Below, piece after piece: positions 1-13,529 of a DNA stretch of 64,000 nucleotides. The notes beneath the pieces are model-generated. The model was given only the letters and a program-made list of their open reading frames with translations, did no database searches and was not told where the DNA came from. The DNA is from Diadema setosum (Eukaryota; Echinodermata; Echinoidea; Diadematoida; Diadematidae): contig CM067065.1 of assembly GCA_033980235.1 (NCBI GenBank), positions 24,937,337 to 25,001,336 on the forward strand. The letters run 5' to 3'. Within the stretch, counting starts at the first letter, position 1, and each line of letters starts with the position of its first letter. A program made the translations under genes and the position numbers.

Positions 1-3000
1 TCATGGAAAAGAGGAAAATTGCGACACAAACGACAACAAAGGCGGGGTAATCCTTAAACAGCTGCAGGTCGAAATATTGGACAATACCTCGGCAACAAGA
101 ACAAAAGCGCGAATACCTCTTCTTAGTCGTCGGAAATGCAACAGTGTTCCTATCGGGTGCATTTATGTTTGTGTCTTGACACTCCGAGGTATCTGTATCT
201 TCGAGTGGGCCCTTTGACCTAGAAACAAGGGTTTGTATTGGTAATTCTCTGGACTCATGGGCCTCATCCTGTTCGCCGTCTGGTGTGTACGCCAAGTTGC
301 AATTGCCGGACGAATTCGTACTCCCTTCCCGGGTCTGACCCACGACTCTTACATTTTTAAAGTGCTTGACGTCCGATTGGGACTCGACATCACTTTTACC
401 ATGGCTGCTCCTCTCGGACGAGGTGTCAGAAGGAATGTTCTCCGACGGCTGCTGCAAGAGGGCGCCAACTGCTATGGAATGGGAATTTATGGCTCCCAGA
501 AGGAAGAGGGCACCCCTCCAGCCCAGGGATTGGTAGAGAGTCTCGAAGAGGATCGGGACAAATACGAGTCCAAGCGGTGCTCCCAGGAGGGCGATGCTTG
601 AAGCAACATCGAACATGTCAGGAAAGTAGACAGCAGGGGCCGATGCGGAAATCAGAGCAACTGTGCTGTATCCAACACCTGTTAAGAAATGAGGGCATAG
701 GACGAGAAGTTTGTGGGCTCTGATACAATAATAAAATATGATTGTCATGTGGACACCCATTGCACCATATTGAAAAACGAAGGAACGATTTGGATCCGCC
801 GTTTCTTTTCTCGTAAACAATTGAAGACCTGAATATAAGAACGATCAAAGTCCAATGTTTGGCCAAATTCAGTTTTGACATCGGAATTGTAGCCTACGCA
901 TGCACTCATCTTGTGTGTAATTGATAAATCCTAATTACCACCGGAAGTGCCTGAAATGAATGATTGAAATGTTATATGAATGTAAGAATGAAGGACTGGA
1001 GTCATTCTTACATTCATATTATAGCACACTCATCCTTCTCTCATAGCAGAATATCATGTATAGGATTCAAAGAACAACCCAAGTCCTTCACACAAAATGG
1101 CCTATCCACAATTAATGTAAATGTTAATTGTCATAATGATATAATATGTTCTAATTTGTATACACAATGTTGCCTTCCAATCACAGTTAAATAGAATATT
1201 ATTGGACAAATAAAAAAGATATGATTTTTTTTTCTAAGTTTACTCGAAATGGTCTTCCATGGACTTGGGTCGTTCTTAAGATATTATTCAGATACTCAAT
1301 AGGCCAAAGCTGATGGAATCGAGTATTTTCTTACAATAGTGCCAATATCTAAACTGTGAGAAACAAAACAACAAATAAAAAACAAAACAGCAACAATATG
1401 ACAATGCCCACGACGAAGATCTAAGGCACGTCATTTCAAGAATCCATTATGTCCATTTACTGCTAAATGCTGCATATCAAAATGATCTGAAAGTATGCTC
1501 AATGCACCCTTCTACCTTTGATTTTTATGTGTACATTATTCTTACATGAAGTTCAAATAATGCGGTCAAAAGGGGCCTGAAGTTTCGATCCTGACAGAAT
1601 CTTCGTCAGCGGCAAAAATTCTTTCTTTGCACTTTTTTCCAATAAATTGCAGGTTGTTGTCGTTTTTTTTTTTTACTCTTTTATTCCCGTTTGATTGCTT
1701 CCTTTGTCAGAGTTTCGTTTATACAGCCCTTTTCCACCTACATATGAAGGGTTTGTTTGCAAAAACCGATAAGTCCATTTTTGAAGATTTTGAAGTACGA
1801 TCTCTGTCAAAAAGTACAAAATAATACCTTTTAAATTATATATTGGTCACTACATATAAAAGTATATTTTTGAAGTTATGGTCAAAAGAAGCAAAAATTT
1901 TCTTATTATTCTCTTTATTTTTCTTGAACTTTAATCGCAAATATCTCCATTTGGCAAATATGGACTTATCGGTTTTTGCAAACAAACTCTTCATATACAG
2001 TTCGACCTCGAATATCCGGCCATGTCGGGACCGGCGGTCATCCCGATAAGCGAATTGGCCGGATATGGGAGACACAATGTTAATGTATATAGCTGCTGTC
2101 CAACCTGCCGTCCCAGTGCACTGGCAGCTGTATAGGCAGGTAGCGTACCCGCAACGGTGGTGTAATCTATGCTAGCCTGCGCAAAATTGTAGTCCTTTTT
2201 TCACAAATAAAGGTTATCTTTATATGAAAATCATACATGTTTTACATCATTAGATATTGAGAAACCTATTATTCACATCTTATGAAACTAGTGAAATAGA
2301 TCCATCAAAAGATGTTAAAGTCACTGTTTTTCTCAATTTTTGGATTAAAAAAAAACCCAAAAAGTCCTTCACTGCGTGAACGCGTTCGGAATAGAGATTT
2401 CCGGACAAAAGGAAGCCGGACGAACTGTACACTCAAACATTGCATGAATTGCTGAAATGATGTATACTCAAGTGAACGATTTGTGCAATGGAGCAGATAC
2501 TGATTCATTTTGATCAAGTTGATCAAAATATTTTATTTTTCTGGGATTTACGCAGAATTATCAGTTTTGTATACATGATTTGATTTGCAAATATGATTGT
2601 AAAAAGAATGTGATAGCAGCACAGGTGAAAAGAAGAAAGACTTTTGATTTTGTTCGAACTAATTTCATTGTGAAAAAAAAAAAATTCTGATATTCATTGG
2701 CATTCAAATAGGGAACATCTTTAAAAAGTGTTCATCTGCGCGTGTTTGTTATACGTCTGGATGTGCTTGTAAAAATGTAACTTGTAACATTAGAGACATG
2801 ACATAGGGATAATAATTATAATCATCTTACCGAAGAGAGAGACGGTAACAGCGAACTGGACACCGCTCTTAGTAAAGGCCGATAAAGACAGTCCCAAGGA
2901 GGATATGAGTCCCCCAGCCATGACCAGCTGGCGTCTGCTAAATCTCTTCGACAGTGGCGTGTTTACCAGTACTGAAATCATCGACAACAGTAACAAGAGT

Positions 3001-3605
3001 ATAGGAAAACATGACACAATTTCAAACAAAACTCAATGATTTGTGAAAAAAACAACAACAACAGGTGCCTGCACTTGTAAACAATGAAGGCAACACGTCT
3101 TTCTAAGGCAGCGACAAGATAAGCGACAGCTACTGGTTATCAATTTGTTAGTTTTGTGTAGACATATGATAAGTTAATCTGTATTATGTTTAGTAACCTT
3201 CTCAGGGGCATATTATTGCTGTTTATTTCCATCTTTCCATAACTTGCAGCAACAATACTCATAAAATTGTAACTTTGTTACTATGGTAATGAGCTTTAAT
3301 CATTTCTTAATATACAATATTTGTTGTATAATGTGGGGATATTCCCCGTCCAAGCTTACCCATCCAGTAGGGCAGACTGGCCGATATGGTAATGGCAGTG
3401 GCTATGAAAGTGGTCGACGTGTCCAGCTCTGACGTCACATCGTTGAGTATGATTCCAAGTGAGCGGACTACTCCGATCTGCAGGAGCGTGTTGAAGAAGA
3501 GGCCCAGGAGAATCAACCACCTCTTTGCCCCTCCTCTGGTGCAGGCTTTGCAGACTGGTGTCCGACTTTCACGATGATGATCGTCATGATGCTTTGGACC
3601 ATGCC
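1..3605 (-). CDS. Monocarboxylate-transporter-like (MFS, SLC16-type) gene, partial
   Basis: Three minus-strand exons with consensus splice sites and matching phase 1: 3605-3360, 2971-2831 and 678-1 (open at the window edge). Exon one encodes a first membrane segment ending VVRSLGIILNDVTSELD. Exon two encodes the TM2-TM3 region with SKRFSRRQLVMAGGLISSLG. Exon three opens with GVGYSTVALISASAP (TM4), then LLGAPLGLVFVPIL and GWRGALFLLGA (TM5-6). A polar Ser/Thr-rich loop of roughly 110 residues follows, then FDLQLFKDYPAF entering TM7. This order, including the long TM6-TM7 cytosolic loop, matches SLC16 carriers, which move monocarboxylates or related solutes with protons across the plasma membrane. 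No Met precedes TM1 in exon one and a stop lies just upstream of its acceptor, so a start exon lies at higher coordinates and was not found. The substrate cannot be inferred. Confidence 0.85.
1745..1993. mobile_element. Palindromic MITE, TGAAG...CTTCA family, copy 1
   Basis: About 250 bp with long terminal inverted repeats: the left end reads tgaagggtttgtttgcaaaa and the right end is its near reverse complement. It is flanked by TA on both sides, as in Tc1/mariner-type insertion. Both strands stay open across the arms and yield [14 protein letters not shown] ORFs, which are repeat artefacts. Confidence 0.8.
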
Positions 3606-5119
3606 CTGCAGAAACTTAATTCGTAAGTCGGCTGTTTCGCATTATGTGTAGCTTAAATTATCCTCTCTCAATTGCCTCAAAATCGCGTCCGATGAAAAGA
3701 TAATTCAGTATATATACTATATAATTCAGTCTGAATTTGAAAATTCACCATGATCCGAATTAGATAATGATAAAATGTTCAATCTATGTCATTCGGATAA
3801 AATGCGACTGCATTATTTTCCAACATTACCGTGTAAAAGAAGCGCATTTAATGGAAGTGCATTAAATTTGCACATGCACCGGACGTTTTGAAGCAAAGAC
3901 TTCTCAGGACCCCCATCCCCCTTGCATCCTCACCCCCCCCCCCCAAAAAAAAATACTGTTAGAGAATATAATGTGAATTCTGAAGGGAAGATTTTAGGAA
4001 ATATTATGGCTGAAACGAAAACTCATGGGAAAATTATAATCCAAGAAATAGATTAATGCAAAAATGTTAATATTATTGTGCAGTGTCATCCCGAAGAAGC
4101 GATCAGTGGTGCCTCCATCGATGCTCAGTGTATACTATCGTGCTCGAATAACCACTTCTCGAGGATGACAACTCTTGCTGGAATGGCAAACTCCCCGTAG
4201 AAATAGCCAATCGGGAAGCTGGATTCATGTCGCTATTACTATAGCAATTGCCATTCCAGCAAGAGTGGCCACAATATCATATCTGCACCTATAATAGCAA
4301 TGCCTAGTCGCACAGACTCCACTCAAATCGTCCGTAATTGACGCTGATTTGAGCACCATAACTTTGCCTCGTGAATGCAAACACACACACGTCAGCTTCA
4401 CGTAAAACACAAATCAAAGAGGCTTTATCTTTCTCCTGACTTCCACTCAGGATTATGATTCCACGAACTTGCACAGTCAACCAGTGCCCTTCATCTTCAT
4501 TCTAATGAATCCCTTCACTCTACATTCTTGTGATAGTCAGTTTACAATAATCGCCCCTTTTTCAAGGATATTCATAATTATAGGCAATGATATAGCCATG
4601 GTATAGCCATGATATAGGCAATGTAATAAAAAAATAAAGAGGCTGTTCTTGATAAAGTAGACCATTTTATGACTTTTTTTAACGATAATAGTTTTAATTA
4701 TTGTCTTTGTTGTTAGTCTCATGGCTATTACTATTACTATGACTATAACCATTGCAGTTACCATGAGGTACAAGTTCTTTGGTGCGTCGATGGCGTTTTT
4801 TTTTTCTTTCCGGATTAATGCGCTCAGAAATATCAATATTAGGCGCTATATACGTATAATTCATTGTTATTCTCATTCTATAAGTATTAACATTACTATA
4901 ATCACTACCATTGTCGCATGTTCGATCTTTAATTCATTTCTGTTTCTTTGCAGTAACACAATGATACATCTCACTTTCTTCGAAAACATAAATAATGAAT
5001 GTGAAGTTATAGAAAGTAAACAACAATTACTGAAACCTAAAAGACACTCCGTTACTCTTAGTTACATTATAGGTCTTAGGCTTAAATGCCTCATCATATT
5101 AACTATGGTAAGCATAATA
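3606..5119. other. Upstream/intronic DNA of the transporter gene, no exon found
   Basis: No coding signal found. It should contain the missing start exon or first intron of the transporter. It holds a short direct/inverted duplication (ctcttgctggaatggcaa near 4170 and its inverse near 4250), poly-C/poly-A near 3935-3955 and tct/att-rich simple sequence near 4690-4760. Confidence 0.5.
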
Positions 5120-5369
5120 TGAAGGGTTTGTTTGCAAAAACCGATAAGTCCATTTTTGAAGATTTTGAAGTACGATCTCTATCATAAAGTACAAAATAAT
5201 ACCTTTTAAATGATATATTGGTCACTACATTATAAAGGTATATTTTTGAAGTTATGGTCAAAAGAAGCAAAAATTTTCTTATTATTCTCTTCATTTTTCT
5301 TGACCTTTAATCGCAAATATCTCCATTTGGCAAATATGGACTTATCGGTTTTTGCAAACAAACTCTTCA
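5120..5369. mobile_element. Palindromic MITE, TGAAG...CTTCA family, copy 2
   Basis: Close copy of the element at 1745-1993, same ends, same length, again flanked by TA dinucleotides (5118-5119 and 5370-5371). The two copies look closely similar by eye. Confidence 0.8.
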
Positions 5370-7064
5370 TATGTTCATCCTAGGAAATCATTGATTGTAT
5401 TTGGACAATAGTTGTGTTGATAAGCTCAGGATATGACCAAATAAGGAATGTCATTTCATTTGTGTTGTTATAAGTTCGATCAGGATATGACCAATGTCTC
5501 CCTTTGGGTTTATCATGAGGTTGGCTGCTACCTCGAGCTCATTTCTGTACACTGTGGTCGTATCTGTCTGCCTGCGCTAACACAACCTCATCAAATGATA
5601 TCACAGATCAACCTCATTTCCATTTCTAGTGCAGTTATCCGCCACTGAAGGGGGGCTGAATGGAGATATCTCACTGACTGGCGAAAGTAGCGATTTGGGG
5701 ATTTCGCCATGCAGGGTTCATAAAGGGTTGCAAAAGGCGAGATACCCACTAGGCAACTAGGGCTTATACTGAACCTCGAACGTTTGCAAACGTATAGCGT
5801 AGTTGGGATTTCGCCAGTGGTCATAAAGGGTTGCCAAATGTTGTTGTTGTCGTTGTTTTTTATTTGCCACTGCTAGCGAACAAATAACCATTGGTTCCTA
5901 TATCAAATTAACCCTTTAATTCGTCATGCTGAAGAAGCAATGTGTGAAAAGGAAAGATAAGACACTTCGGGGACGGGGGATGTCCATGCCCTGGACCCAT
6001 GTTGAAGTATTTCTTTTCTTGTTCAGTTCTTGTTTATCTTCATCTTCTTTCTTTCTCTTAAGCTGTAGGCCTACGATAGCTGTAACAACAGCCAGTGAAA
6101 GTAGCTCTTTAAGAATAGGAGCACACGTTGAACCTCTTCTTGGAAGAAATTCATTTCAATATTTTGGAAATCCATCTTGAACGGACCGTTGGTCTCAAGA
6201 GATCTGAATGCAGTGGGAGGTTGTACATTCGTTTTATGGATCTCACTTTACATAATCGCCTGATATTTTCCCACAGGTCTCAAAATATTTGCAAATTGTT
6301 GCAATGGATTGACAAACATTTGCTAATATTTGGGGGGGGGGGGGATGTCGCTAGCATTTGCTAATAGTCGCTGATATTCACCACCTGTGTTTCACAAACA
6401 TTCGCTCAAGTGTTGATAATGCCCAAATAATCAACGTTGGTGATGGTGACGGACAAACTATCACTTCCGAGGCGAACTGGATGTAGCTATCTTCCCGAAG
6501 CGCAGCTGGGGAAAGATAGCGTTTGCATTCAGATCGCCGAGGAAGTGATAGTTTTTCTCATTGCCTGAAATCGAAAGTTGATTATTTGCTTTATATTCCA
6601 CATCTGGTATTCCCGTTTAATTTCACATCTTAAATCATTTTAATCGTCGGGAAAAAGACGGGAGGTGGGGGGGGGGGGACGAACAATACAGCTTCATCTA
6701 CTTAGACTACCCCCCCCCCACACACACACACACACACACAAAATCCACTAAAACTACATTAGGTCTAGCGAGAGTCGGAGAGTCTATAGACCTGTTAGTA
6801 TCTAATACTCAGGTAGTCTAGGTATCCTTAGGCCAAGCCTTAGTTAGGGTTTCAGTTACGTTCACCTACCAATCATGTTGTTGCTATTAAAAGATACGCT
6901 GGATATTCTGATGAAACACTAGCAAGGCAACTATACCGTGCACGCTTGACGGTACAGTAATGTACATTTACGAGTCAACTTTAGATGTGGGCTGGCGATA
7001 GCAACTACCGGTATCGTCTCACTGACGCTGCGTAAAAGTGTGTTTCACTTGACCCAGGTACACT
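5370..7064. other. Intergenic, repeat remnants
   Basis: No gene seen. 5660-5850 contains gagatacc and gtttgcaaacg phrases that recur near 8640-8790 and 10020-10260, probably decayed copies of one element. A poly-G run lies near 6332-6346, a G/C homopolymer patch near 6664-6720, and a (CA)n array at about 6720-6740. Confidence 0.5.
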
Positions 7065-7938
7065 AGGGGTGGTATTCTGAACACCGTTTTATCTCTGTTG
7101 TAACTTGTGTTGTAACTTGTGTTGTAAGTCCGTGAGTTACAACACCGCTAAAACAGTTGTAAATCGGTATTCTGAAAACTGTTTTAACGGTGTTGTAAGT
7201 CATGATAACCACGCCCATCGCATTAATCATATCCAATAGGAAATTGAAACACCCAAAGGTACTAATAATGAATTCTTCTTGGTGAAGATAGTGAAATCAT
7301 ATAAAAAGATGTTTAATATTTTAAAAGATATTTTTGAAATGAATAGTGCTTAGAACAAACTGCCGACGGTGCCGGTAGCCTTTCTGTTCACGTGTTTGTG
7401 TTTTTATCTATGTGCATAATTATGCGATGCGTATGTACTTGCAATGTAATAACTGTTACCGAATTTTGTATTGTGGAATGAGTTTACATTTTGTCAAACT
7501 GCTATATCTTTTGCCTTTCTGTACATACATTGTTTTTATTTTTTTTTTGTATATCTTTTTTAATTTGAACTCGCATACCACAATATTGAGTTAATGAATT
7601 ATCTCACTATCTAACATAAGTCAAAGCGAAAGTTACAACGGAGTTAAAACACCTTCCACCCTGTTTTATCTCAGAAGCATAAATTTGCTCGGGGCATGAC
7701 TTACAACAGAAGATAAAACAGTTTTCAGAATACCGTGTAATCTAATGGGTGTTCAGGTTTGCGCCCACTGTTACGCGCGTGCGCATACCTTAAGACAATG
7801 GTATGCGCAGGCAAAGAGTGCGCAAGATAAAACACAAGTTACAACAGAAGTTACAACAGAGATAAAACGGTGTTGAGAATACCGATTTGTTACAACAGAC
7901 TTACAACAGAGATAAAACAGTCTCAGAATACCACCCCT
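7065..7938. mobile_element. Non-autonomous element with GGGGTGGTATTCTGA inverted ends
   Basis: About 870 bp. The left end aggggtggtattctgaac and right end agaataccacccct are inverted. Sub-terminal motifs gataaaac and gttacaacagag recur many times in both orientations, so each arm is internally repetitive. The middle (about 7200-7620) is unique and AT-rich. No transposase frame is visible. The superfamily is not assigned. Confidence 0.7.
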
Positions 7939-8330
7939 GGGTCCCGTTGCATAAAACTTTTTTCACAACCTTAAAAAATTCAGGTTGGGATTTGCCTAAC
8001 CTGATTTTTTTTAAGGTTGCTAATCTAAGAATGTAAAGTCCGTTGCATAAAAACTCTGGGTGGGAGCTTCCAACCGGAATTTTGTGATTTCAACCGGAAA
8101 AAAAAATCCGGTTGGAGTTTTATGCAACGGGCCCCTGGGTCCCGTTGCATAAAACTTTTTTAGCAACCTTAGAAAATTCAGGTTGGGATTTGCCCAACCT
8201 GAATTTTTTAAGGTTGCTAATCTAAGAATGTAAAATCCGTTGCATAAAAACTCTGGTTGGGAGCTTCCAACCGGAATTTTGTGATTTCAACCGGAAAAAA
8301 ATCCGGTTGGAGTTTTATGCAACGGGCCCC
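7939..8330. repeat. Head-to-tail dimer of a ~195-bp CCCGTTGCATAAAA element
   Basis: Two adjacent copies, 7939-8135 and 8137-8330. Each starts gggtcccgttgcataaaact and ends agttttatgcaacgggccc, so each has terminal inverted repeats. Internally each has nested small palindromes (ggttgggatttgcc..aacc; caaccggaa..ttccggttg). It abuts the preceding element at 7938 with no spacer. Confidence 0.75.
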
Positions 8331-9108
8331 AGGTCTAATGATAGACCACAGAGTAACGCACTTTTATTTCCCGTGTACTCAAAATTGTTAGGATATATCA
8401 CGCGTTAGGACTGTGGACTAAGAGATCAGCGAAACAAAATGACTATCATCATGGAGTGTAATGAAATGTTATTCTCACATGATGTGATGGGCAAAACTAC
8501 GCTTTATCACGTGATCAGCTGTTGACCAATCCAGTAGCAAGATTCTTAGTATGTAGAATGTAATTGTCCATAAACGGCACAAAATGTCGCTAATGGCAGA
8601 AGCGAACCCTGATTTTTAGTAAACATTCGACAGAAAAGTTGGCTAATCTTAAATCCATTACGTTCACAGTGAGATACCCCCTTTACGAACGTTTTGAACT
8701 TTGGATTCGCAAACTTTTTTTTTGACGAATGTTGGCGAAATGAGGTTTCGGCTATGACAAAACAACGTTTCGCGACGTTAAGCAACAAATAGCCATATTT
8801 GAGTTAATTGCAAAAGGGCGGTTGGCGACTATCATTTACCGTAAGCAAATGTTAGCAACAGTTTTTGAGAAGATTGGAGACTATTTACCGCAATTTACAA
8901 TGTTTTAGAACCTGAGGAAGTTTTGTTTTGGAACAAAAGGAATTTTTCCTAACTTCTGGAAAAAGTATATAAGCAAATCTATGAACCAACCCCTGATGTC
9001 CAAGCACATTATGGTACACAGGGCTTCTTTATCTTTTGTTTTCTCTTACCATCATAAGATGGTGAGGAGGAAGAGGGATCACCATCTTTAATAACATAAA
9101 GAGGTTAA
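8331..9108. other. Intergenic
   Basis: No gene seen. Contains a cell with gagatacccc and gcgaaatgaggtttcg near 8670-8780, related to phrases at 5660-5850 and 10020-10260. Confidence 0.45.
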
Positions 9109-9457
9109 AGGGGATGACAAGTAACTGATCAGTGGGAATCAGTGGGAATGCTAGGGGATGATTGTTCCAATCCTTGTGGGATTTATTTAAGAGTACATTA
9201 TACATCTTCTGGTGAGTGAAAATTGTTTGATTCAGAATGGTCTCATATTCAAGTAATGTGCAGTTTGCAGGTTAGCATGCCTGTACAGTGACGGGGCATT
9301 AAACTGCACATTACTTGAATACGAGACCGTTCTGAAGCAAATAATTTTCATACAACAATAGGTATATAATTTACTCTTAAATGAATCCCACAAGAATTCT
9401 AACAATCATCCCCCAGCATACCCACTGATTCCCACTGATCAGTTACTAGCCATCCCT
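9109..9457. mobile_element. Palindromic MITE flanked by TTAA
   Basis: About 350-bp inverted repeat. The left arm starts AGGGGATGACAAGTAACTGA; the right arm ends with tcagttactagccatccct. TTAA lies at 9105-9108 and 9458-9461, as expected for TTAA-targeting (piggyBac-like) insertion. A half copy lies at 26510-26706. Confidence 0.75.
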
Positions 9458-12400
9458 TTAAGCAGCAGCAGGGGGCTTAGTAACACGCTCGTAGACTGGA
9501 GCGAGTTCTTCAGTGAGGGGTCTCCGCCCTTCGTTTAGTACCTTGTTTCATGGCGACCTGGGTACATAAATGGAACCAAAACCCTGAGAGCAATGTGTAT
9601 TGAGTGAAAGCAGCAACATTATTAAATCACATTTGAGGAAAACGTCACAATCGATGTATAAAAGTTATGATCGTTTCCACACATGACTTCATAAACTCTA
9701 GTAGTCTCCTCATTGAGTCATTACAACACCAAAACTTTAAAGATTCATAACTTTAGCATCCAGTGTCCGATTTTCCTCAAACTTTCGCTGATGTGTTCTA
9801 CTAATGTTGCCGCGTTCATTCGATTCATATGATCTTTATTTTTTTTTTTTCTTTAACCATTTATGTGCCAATGAGTTAAATGTTCACAAATTAAAGATAC
9901 AAGCCTATGGACAGAAAATTAACGCAGCATACACCGTACGAATGGTTAATGGGTTGATTTTTGTACAGTAACCATAGTATTATTATTGTCACGTCACAGT
10001 AGCATTTGCGTAGTACAAAGAATTTCAGCGACACCGTCTTCCAACCGTTTGCCAAGACTTAAATTGCAAATGTTTGCAGAAAATTACGTTCGCAAAGAAA
10101 TTTTCTTGCGGTCCGAAAAAAAAAAATGTTTGCAACAAAGAAAAACATGTCCGAATTTTGTTGCAACCTTTACCGAACATTTTGCAACCTGATACTAACC
10201 CTGGCGAAATTTCAAATTCACTAGCAACGTTTATAAGCATTCACCCCTGAGAGATACCCCTTTAGGCATTGCCTTGCCTTTCATGTACATGCACTCCTTT
10301 ATAATATCGCTTATTACAATAGGTACACCTTTGTGCTATGACCCGACTGGCAAGCTGTCTAGCATGCTTCGTCATGCTTGAATGTTTCCATTTGGCAAAA
10401 TGAATCGCTCATGTCTCCCGTTTTGTCACGTGAGACACAGAACAACAATCGTTATATTTCCCTTTTTGGTTGTCTTCCACCTGCTACCCCCCCCCCTCCA
10501 CACCTTAATAAAGCAAACAAGTCCACAGAGTACACATACCACATGGTTCTGTGTACCTACACCATATCTGTTGCATAGAGAAAGGAATAAAGCGCTGTTC
10601 CAAGTGAAGAATTTGAATTTCCCCCTTAAAGACACGTCCAAGGCAGTGTGAATTTTTATTTTTGTTATCCTGTCGGCCTTCTATATATAGAAAGAGTCAA
10701 CATGATCATTACTGAAGCAACAATACACTTACTTAAAAGGCACATAACTTAAAAGAATAAAGAGGAATGATGATTTGTCTTTCAATATCATCAAACGGAA
10801 GACCCAAACCACCGGTCTAAAAACAATAGATAGGCCTAGATAGATATAGAGAGAAAAAGATAGGTAAAAAATAAAATCTCGTCTTTACGCCCAAATCATC
10901 AATGGTGATATTAAAAAAAGTCATCTCGTCCATGTTTAAGTGTACTGCTTGACATTATAAGGGCACTCCACACTTCATGTTCAACATCTCTCAATATGCT
11001 TAACGCAGGACTTACTTTTCTTCTTCTTCTTCTTCTTCTTCTTCTTCATCTGCTTCTTTTTTCTTTTTTTTTTGTCTTTTTTTTTGAGTTAGCTCAACAC
11101 TAGCTGTCTTCGGACTTTTGCAAAACATTCCGTTAACCATTTCTGTGCCAAGGAGAAAAATGTGTACACATTTTACACACAAACATATTGACTGATAACC
11201 AATATGGCACACAAAGGGTTAAGAGTGCATGAGTGCATTTGACATTGAAGAGAAACATATACGTTTTGATGACCTCTCATAGACTCTAACCATTCATTTA
11301 TTACTATTTGTTATCATGAATCTCATTAATACGAGTGATGACAGATAAGACTCACTTTTTGTTGTTGGCTGATTGTTGGCAGAAATATTCTTAATATCAC
11401 GCAGAGAAGATTTCCGGGGGACGCACACACTGATTTGTACTGCAGCTGAAGAAGGGAGTGAGTTGTTGGGATACGTGGACTCCATGGTATTTCTATACAA
11501 GTTATGCGAGCGCTTCGGAAGACGATCATTTTGTGCATGCTCCCGTTTATTTGAAGGTAGTCATTTCAACATGATTATGGATTTTCCAGTTCTTTTCTTT
11601 GCAGCTCTGATAAGCCATAATGCACCAAAGCCAATGTCTGATTTGTGTTCATCGACCTGAGACAGTCAAAGCGGTGTCTATGGGGCGCCAAGTGTCGCAC
11701 AGGTTACTCTGTGACGAAATCACTGCTAATGCGACACTTTGGAGCCCTGTCGGGTACCCAATTGTCGCACGTATTAGGTGATTCTGTCACGAAGCATCTT
11801 CTCTGCGACACTCTGTTACAAGCTTTGTTTTTTAGTGTGACCCTCCATTGGATTCCCATCATTATTCAATTTCTAATATGCATATATATATATATATATA
11901 TATATACTAAAAAACACAATGATGTATTTACTTATCACATGGATTTTTTATTTTACGTTAGGAAATTATTACAAATATGTTCTGCTTCTGCATTGTATGT
12001 AACATTCCCTGCTTATTTGATGGAAATGAAAATAAAGTTGTATTGAATTGATTTCAAATCGAGCTTACACAACGATTTTCTCACGAAATTGATAACTTCT
12101 TTTCTCACAAAATCGTAGTAAAATAAACTTCTGCAAGTCAGTTCATTACGAGAATATGACAAGTAGAGTTACAAAATAATATATTGCAAATAATTTCGTA
12201 TCTCATTTAAACAAGACGAAACTTTTAAAATGATTATGCGTTAATAGAGCATGTCAACGGTAACTAGTCCAAAACTTTGTGACATGCCTATTTTGCCAAT
12301 GAAATCAGAAAATCAGATTTTTGTTCAACATAACTTTAAAAAACATTCATATTGAGTAAGTCCCTTGAAAACTGACTGAAAATTAACATTCTAACTGAAG

Positions 12401-13529
12401 TTGAAGGAAGTCAGCATACCAAATTGCAGTGTATGAGGAAAACTGGTTCACCTGGTCCATGTAAAGGGCACACCATTGGTGTCCCCCTTACACGGTGAAC
12501 CATCCATTTTGGCATCTTACCACATATTTCAAACTAGTTCTATGTTTGTTTCAATAGAAGTGATTATTTTGAAATTAACTATACTATTGAAAAAAATGGT
12601 ACAACCCCTATTTTTGGCCAGGAAAAAGATTCTTCAATGTTTCTCGTGTATAAAGGGGGACACCAAATATTATTTTTGCATTTCTTTTAATCAATAGAGT
12701 GGTCAATTTTTGATACCTGTTACAAAGAAACCACAGCTACATTGTAAAATATGCCAATGAGGAGCAATTATTGTTGTGATAAGACACACACACAAAAAAA
12801 ATAGCTATCACTGTGCCCCGACGTAATATTTAGGGAGACACCAAAGCCACGTGTATGAAAATTATGATTTGGTCTTTTTTTTTCAAATTTATTTATTTCA
12901 CCCAAATTTTCTCTTGCAATCTTTTAAACTATGTGATTGCTACAAAAATAACAACAAACAGTTCAACACTGGTCCTCAATATGGATTCCACACTCATAAA
13001 TTAAGGTTTCTCGTGTAAGCAATTATGAGGACACCAAAATTTACACGTGAAACGTCTTTCTTGGGATTTACGTGCGCAAATGTGTATCAATTGATACATG
13101 AATTATCTTTATAGGGTCTAAAATTTGCTCGTCTTTTATCATTTTTGACCCCTTAAAATAGAGTTTAATCCACAAACAAGCTGTAAATCTGTCTAGCTGG
13201 TGTTACAGTAAAATGTCACACAATTTTACCCCAAAACGTTGTGATTTTGCGCTTTTAGTCTGAATTCATGTGGAGCTTTGAAAAAAGCAATTTCTATATT
13301 TTACTTTGAAAAGGAAGATACTTACCTGAATAAGAGTATTCAGACGTAAAATTGATTTAGGGTATGTAATTTTTAAGCAATGACAATATGACGCAAATAG
13401 AAGGGACATAGTAGTGGGACCCTTTTTAATGGAATTACCCATCTGTTGATATGCGTAAAAGAAACAACTTAAAATGTCAGGAGGAGGAGAGCTTTCCTAA
13501 GCTTTTTTAAATAATAGTTTCTATTTTGT
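9458..13529. other. Intergenic, simple repeats and degenerate tandem DNA
   Basis: No convincing exon. Contents: an element remnant near 10020-10260; a (CTT)n array near 11020-11048; two imperfect ~70-bp repeats with tgtcgcac...gcgacact near 11690-11815; a (TA)n array near 11881-11906; and a degenerate ~180-bp periodic stretch at about 12470-13050, described separately. Confidence 0.45.
12470..13050. repeat. Degenerate ~180-bp periodic repeat
   Basis: A ggacaccaaa core recurs near 12655, 12834 and 13028, and in inverted form (ggtgtcccc) near 12478, at spacings of about 175-195 bp. Two of these are preceded by tttctcgtgta. The rest of each unit has diverged. Confidence 0.4.

Noticed and set aside
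257..601. 114-codon plus-strand ORF
   Set aside because: Antisense of the transporter exon 678-1, which carries family motifs.
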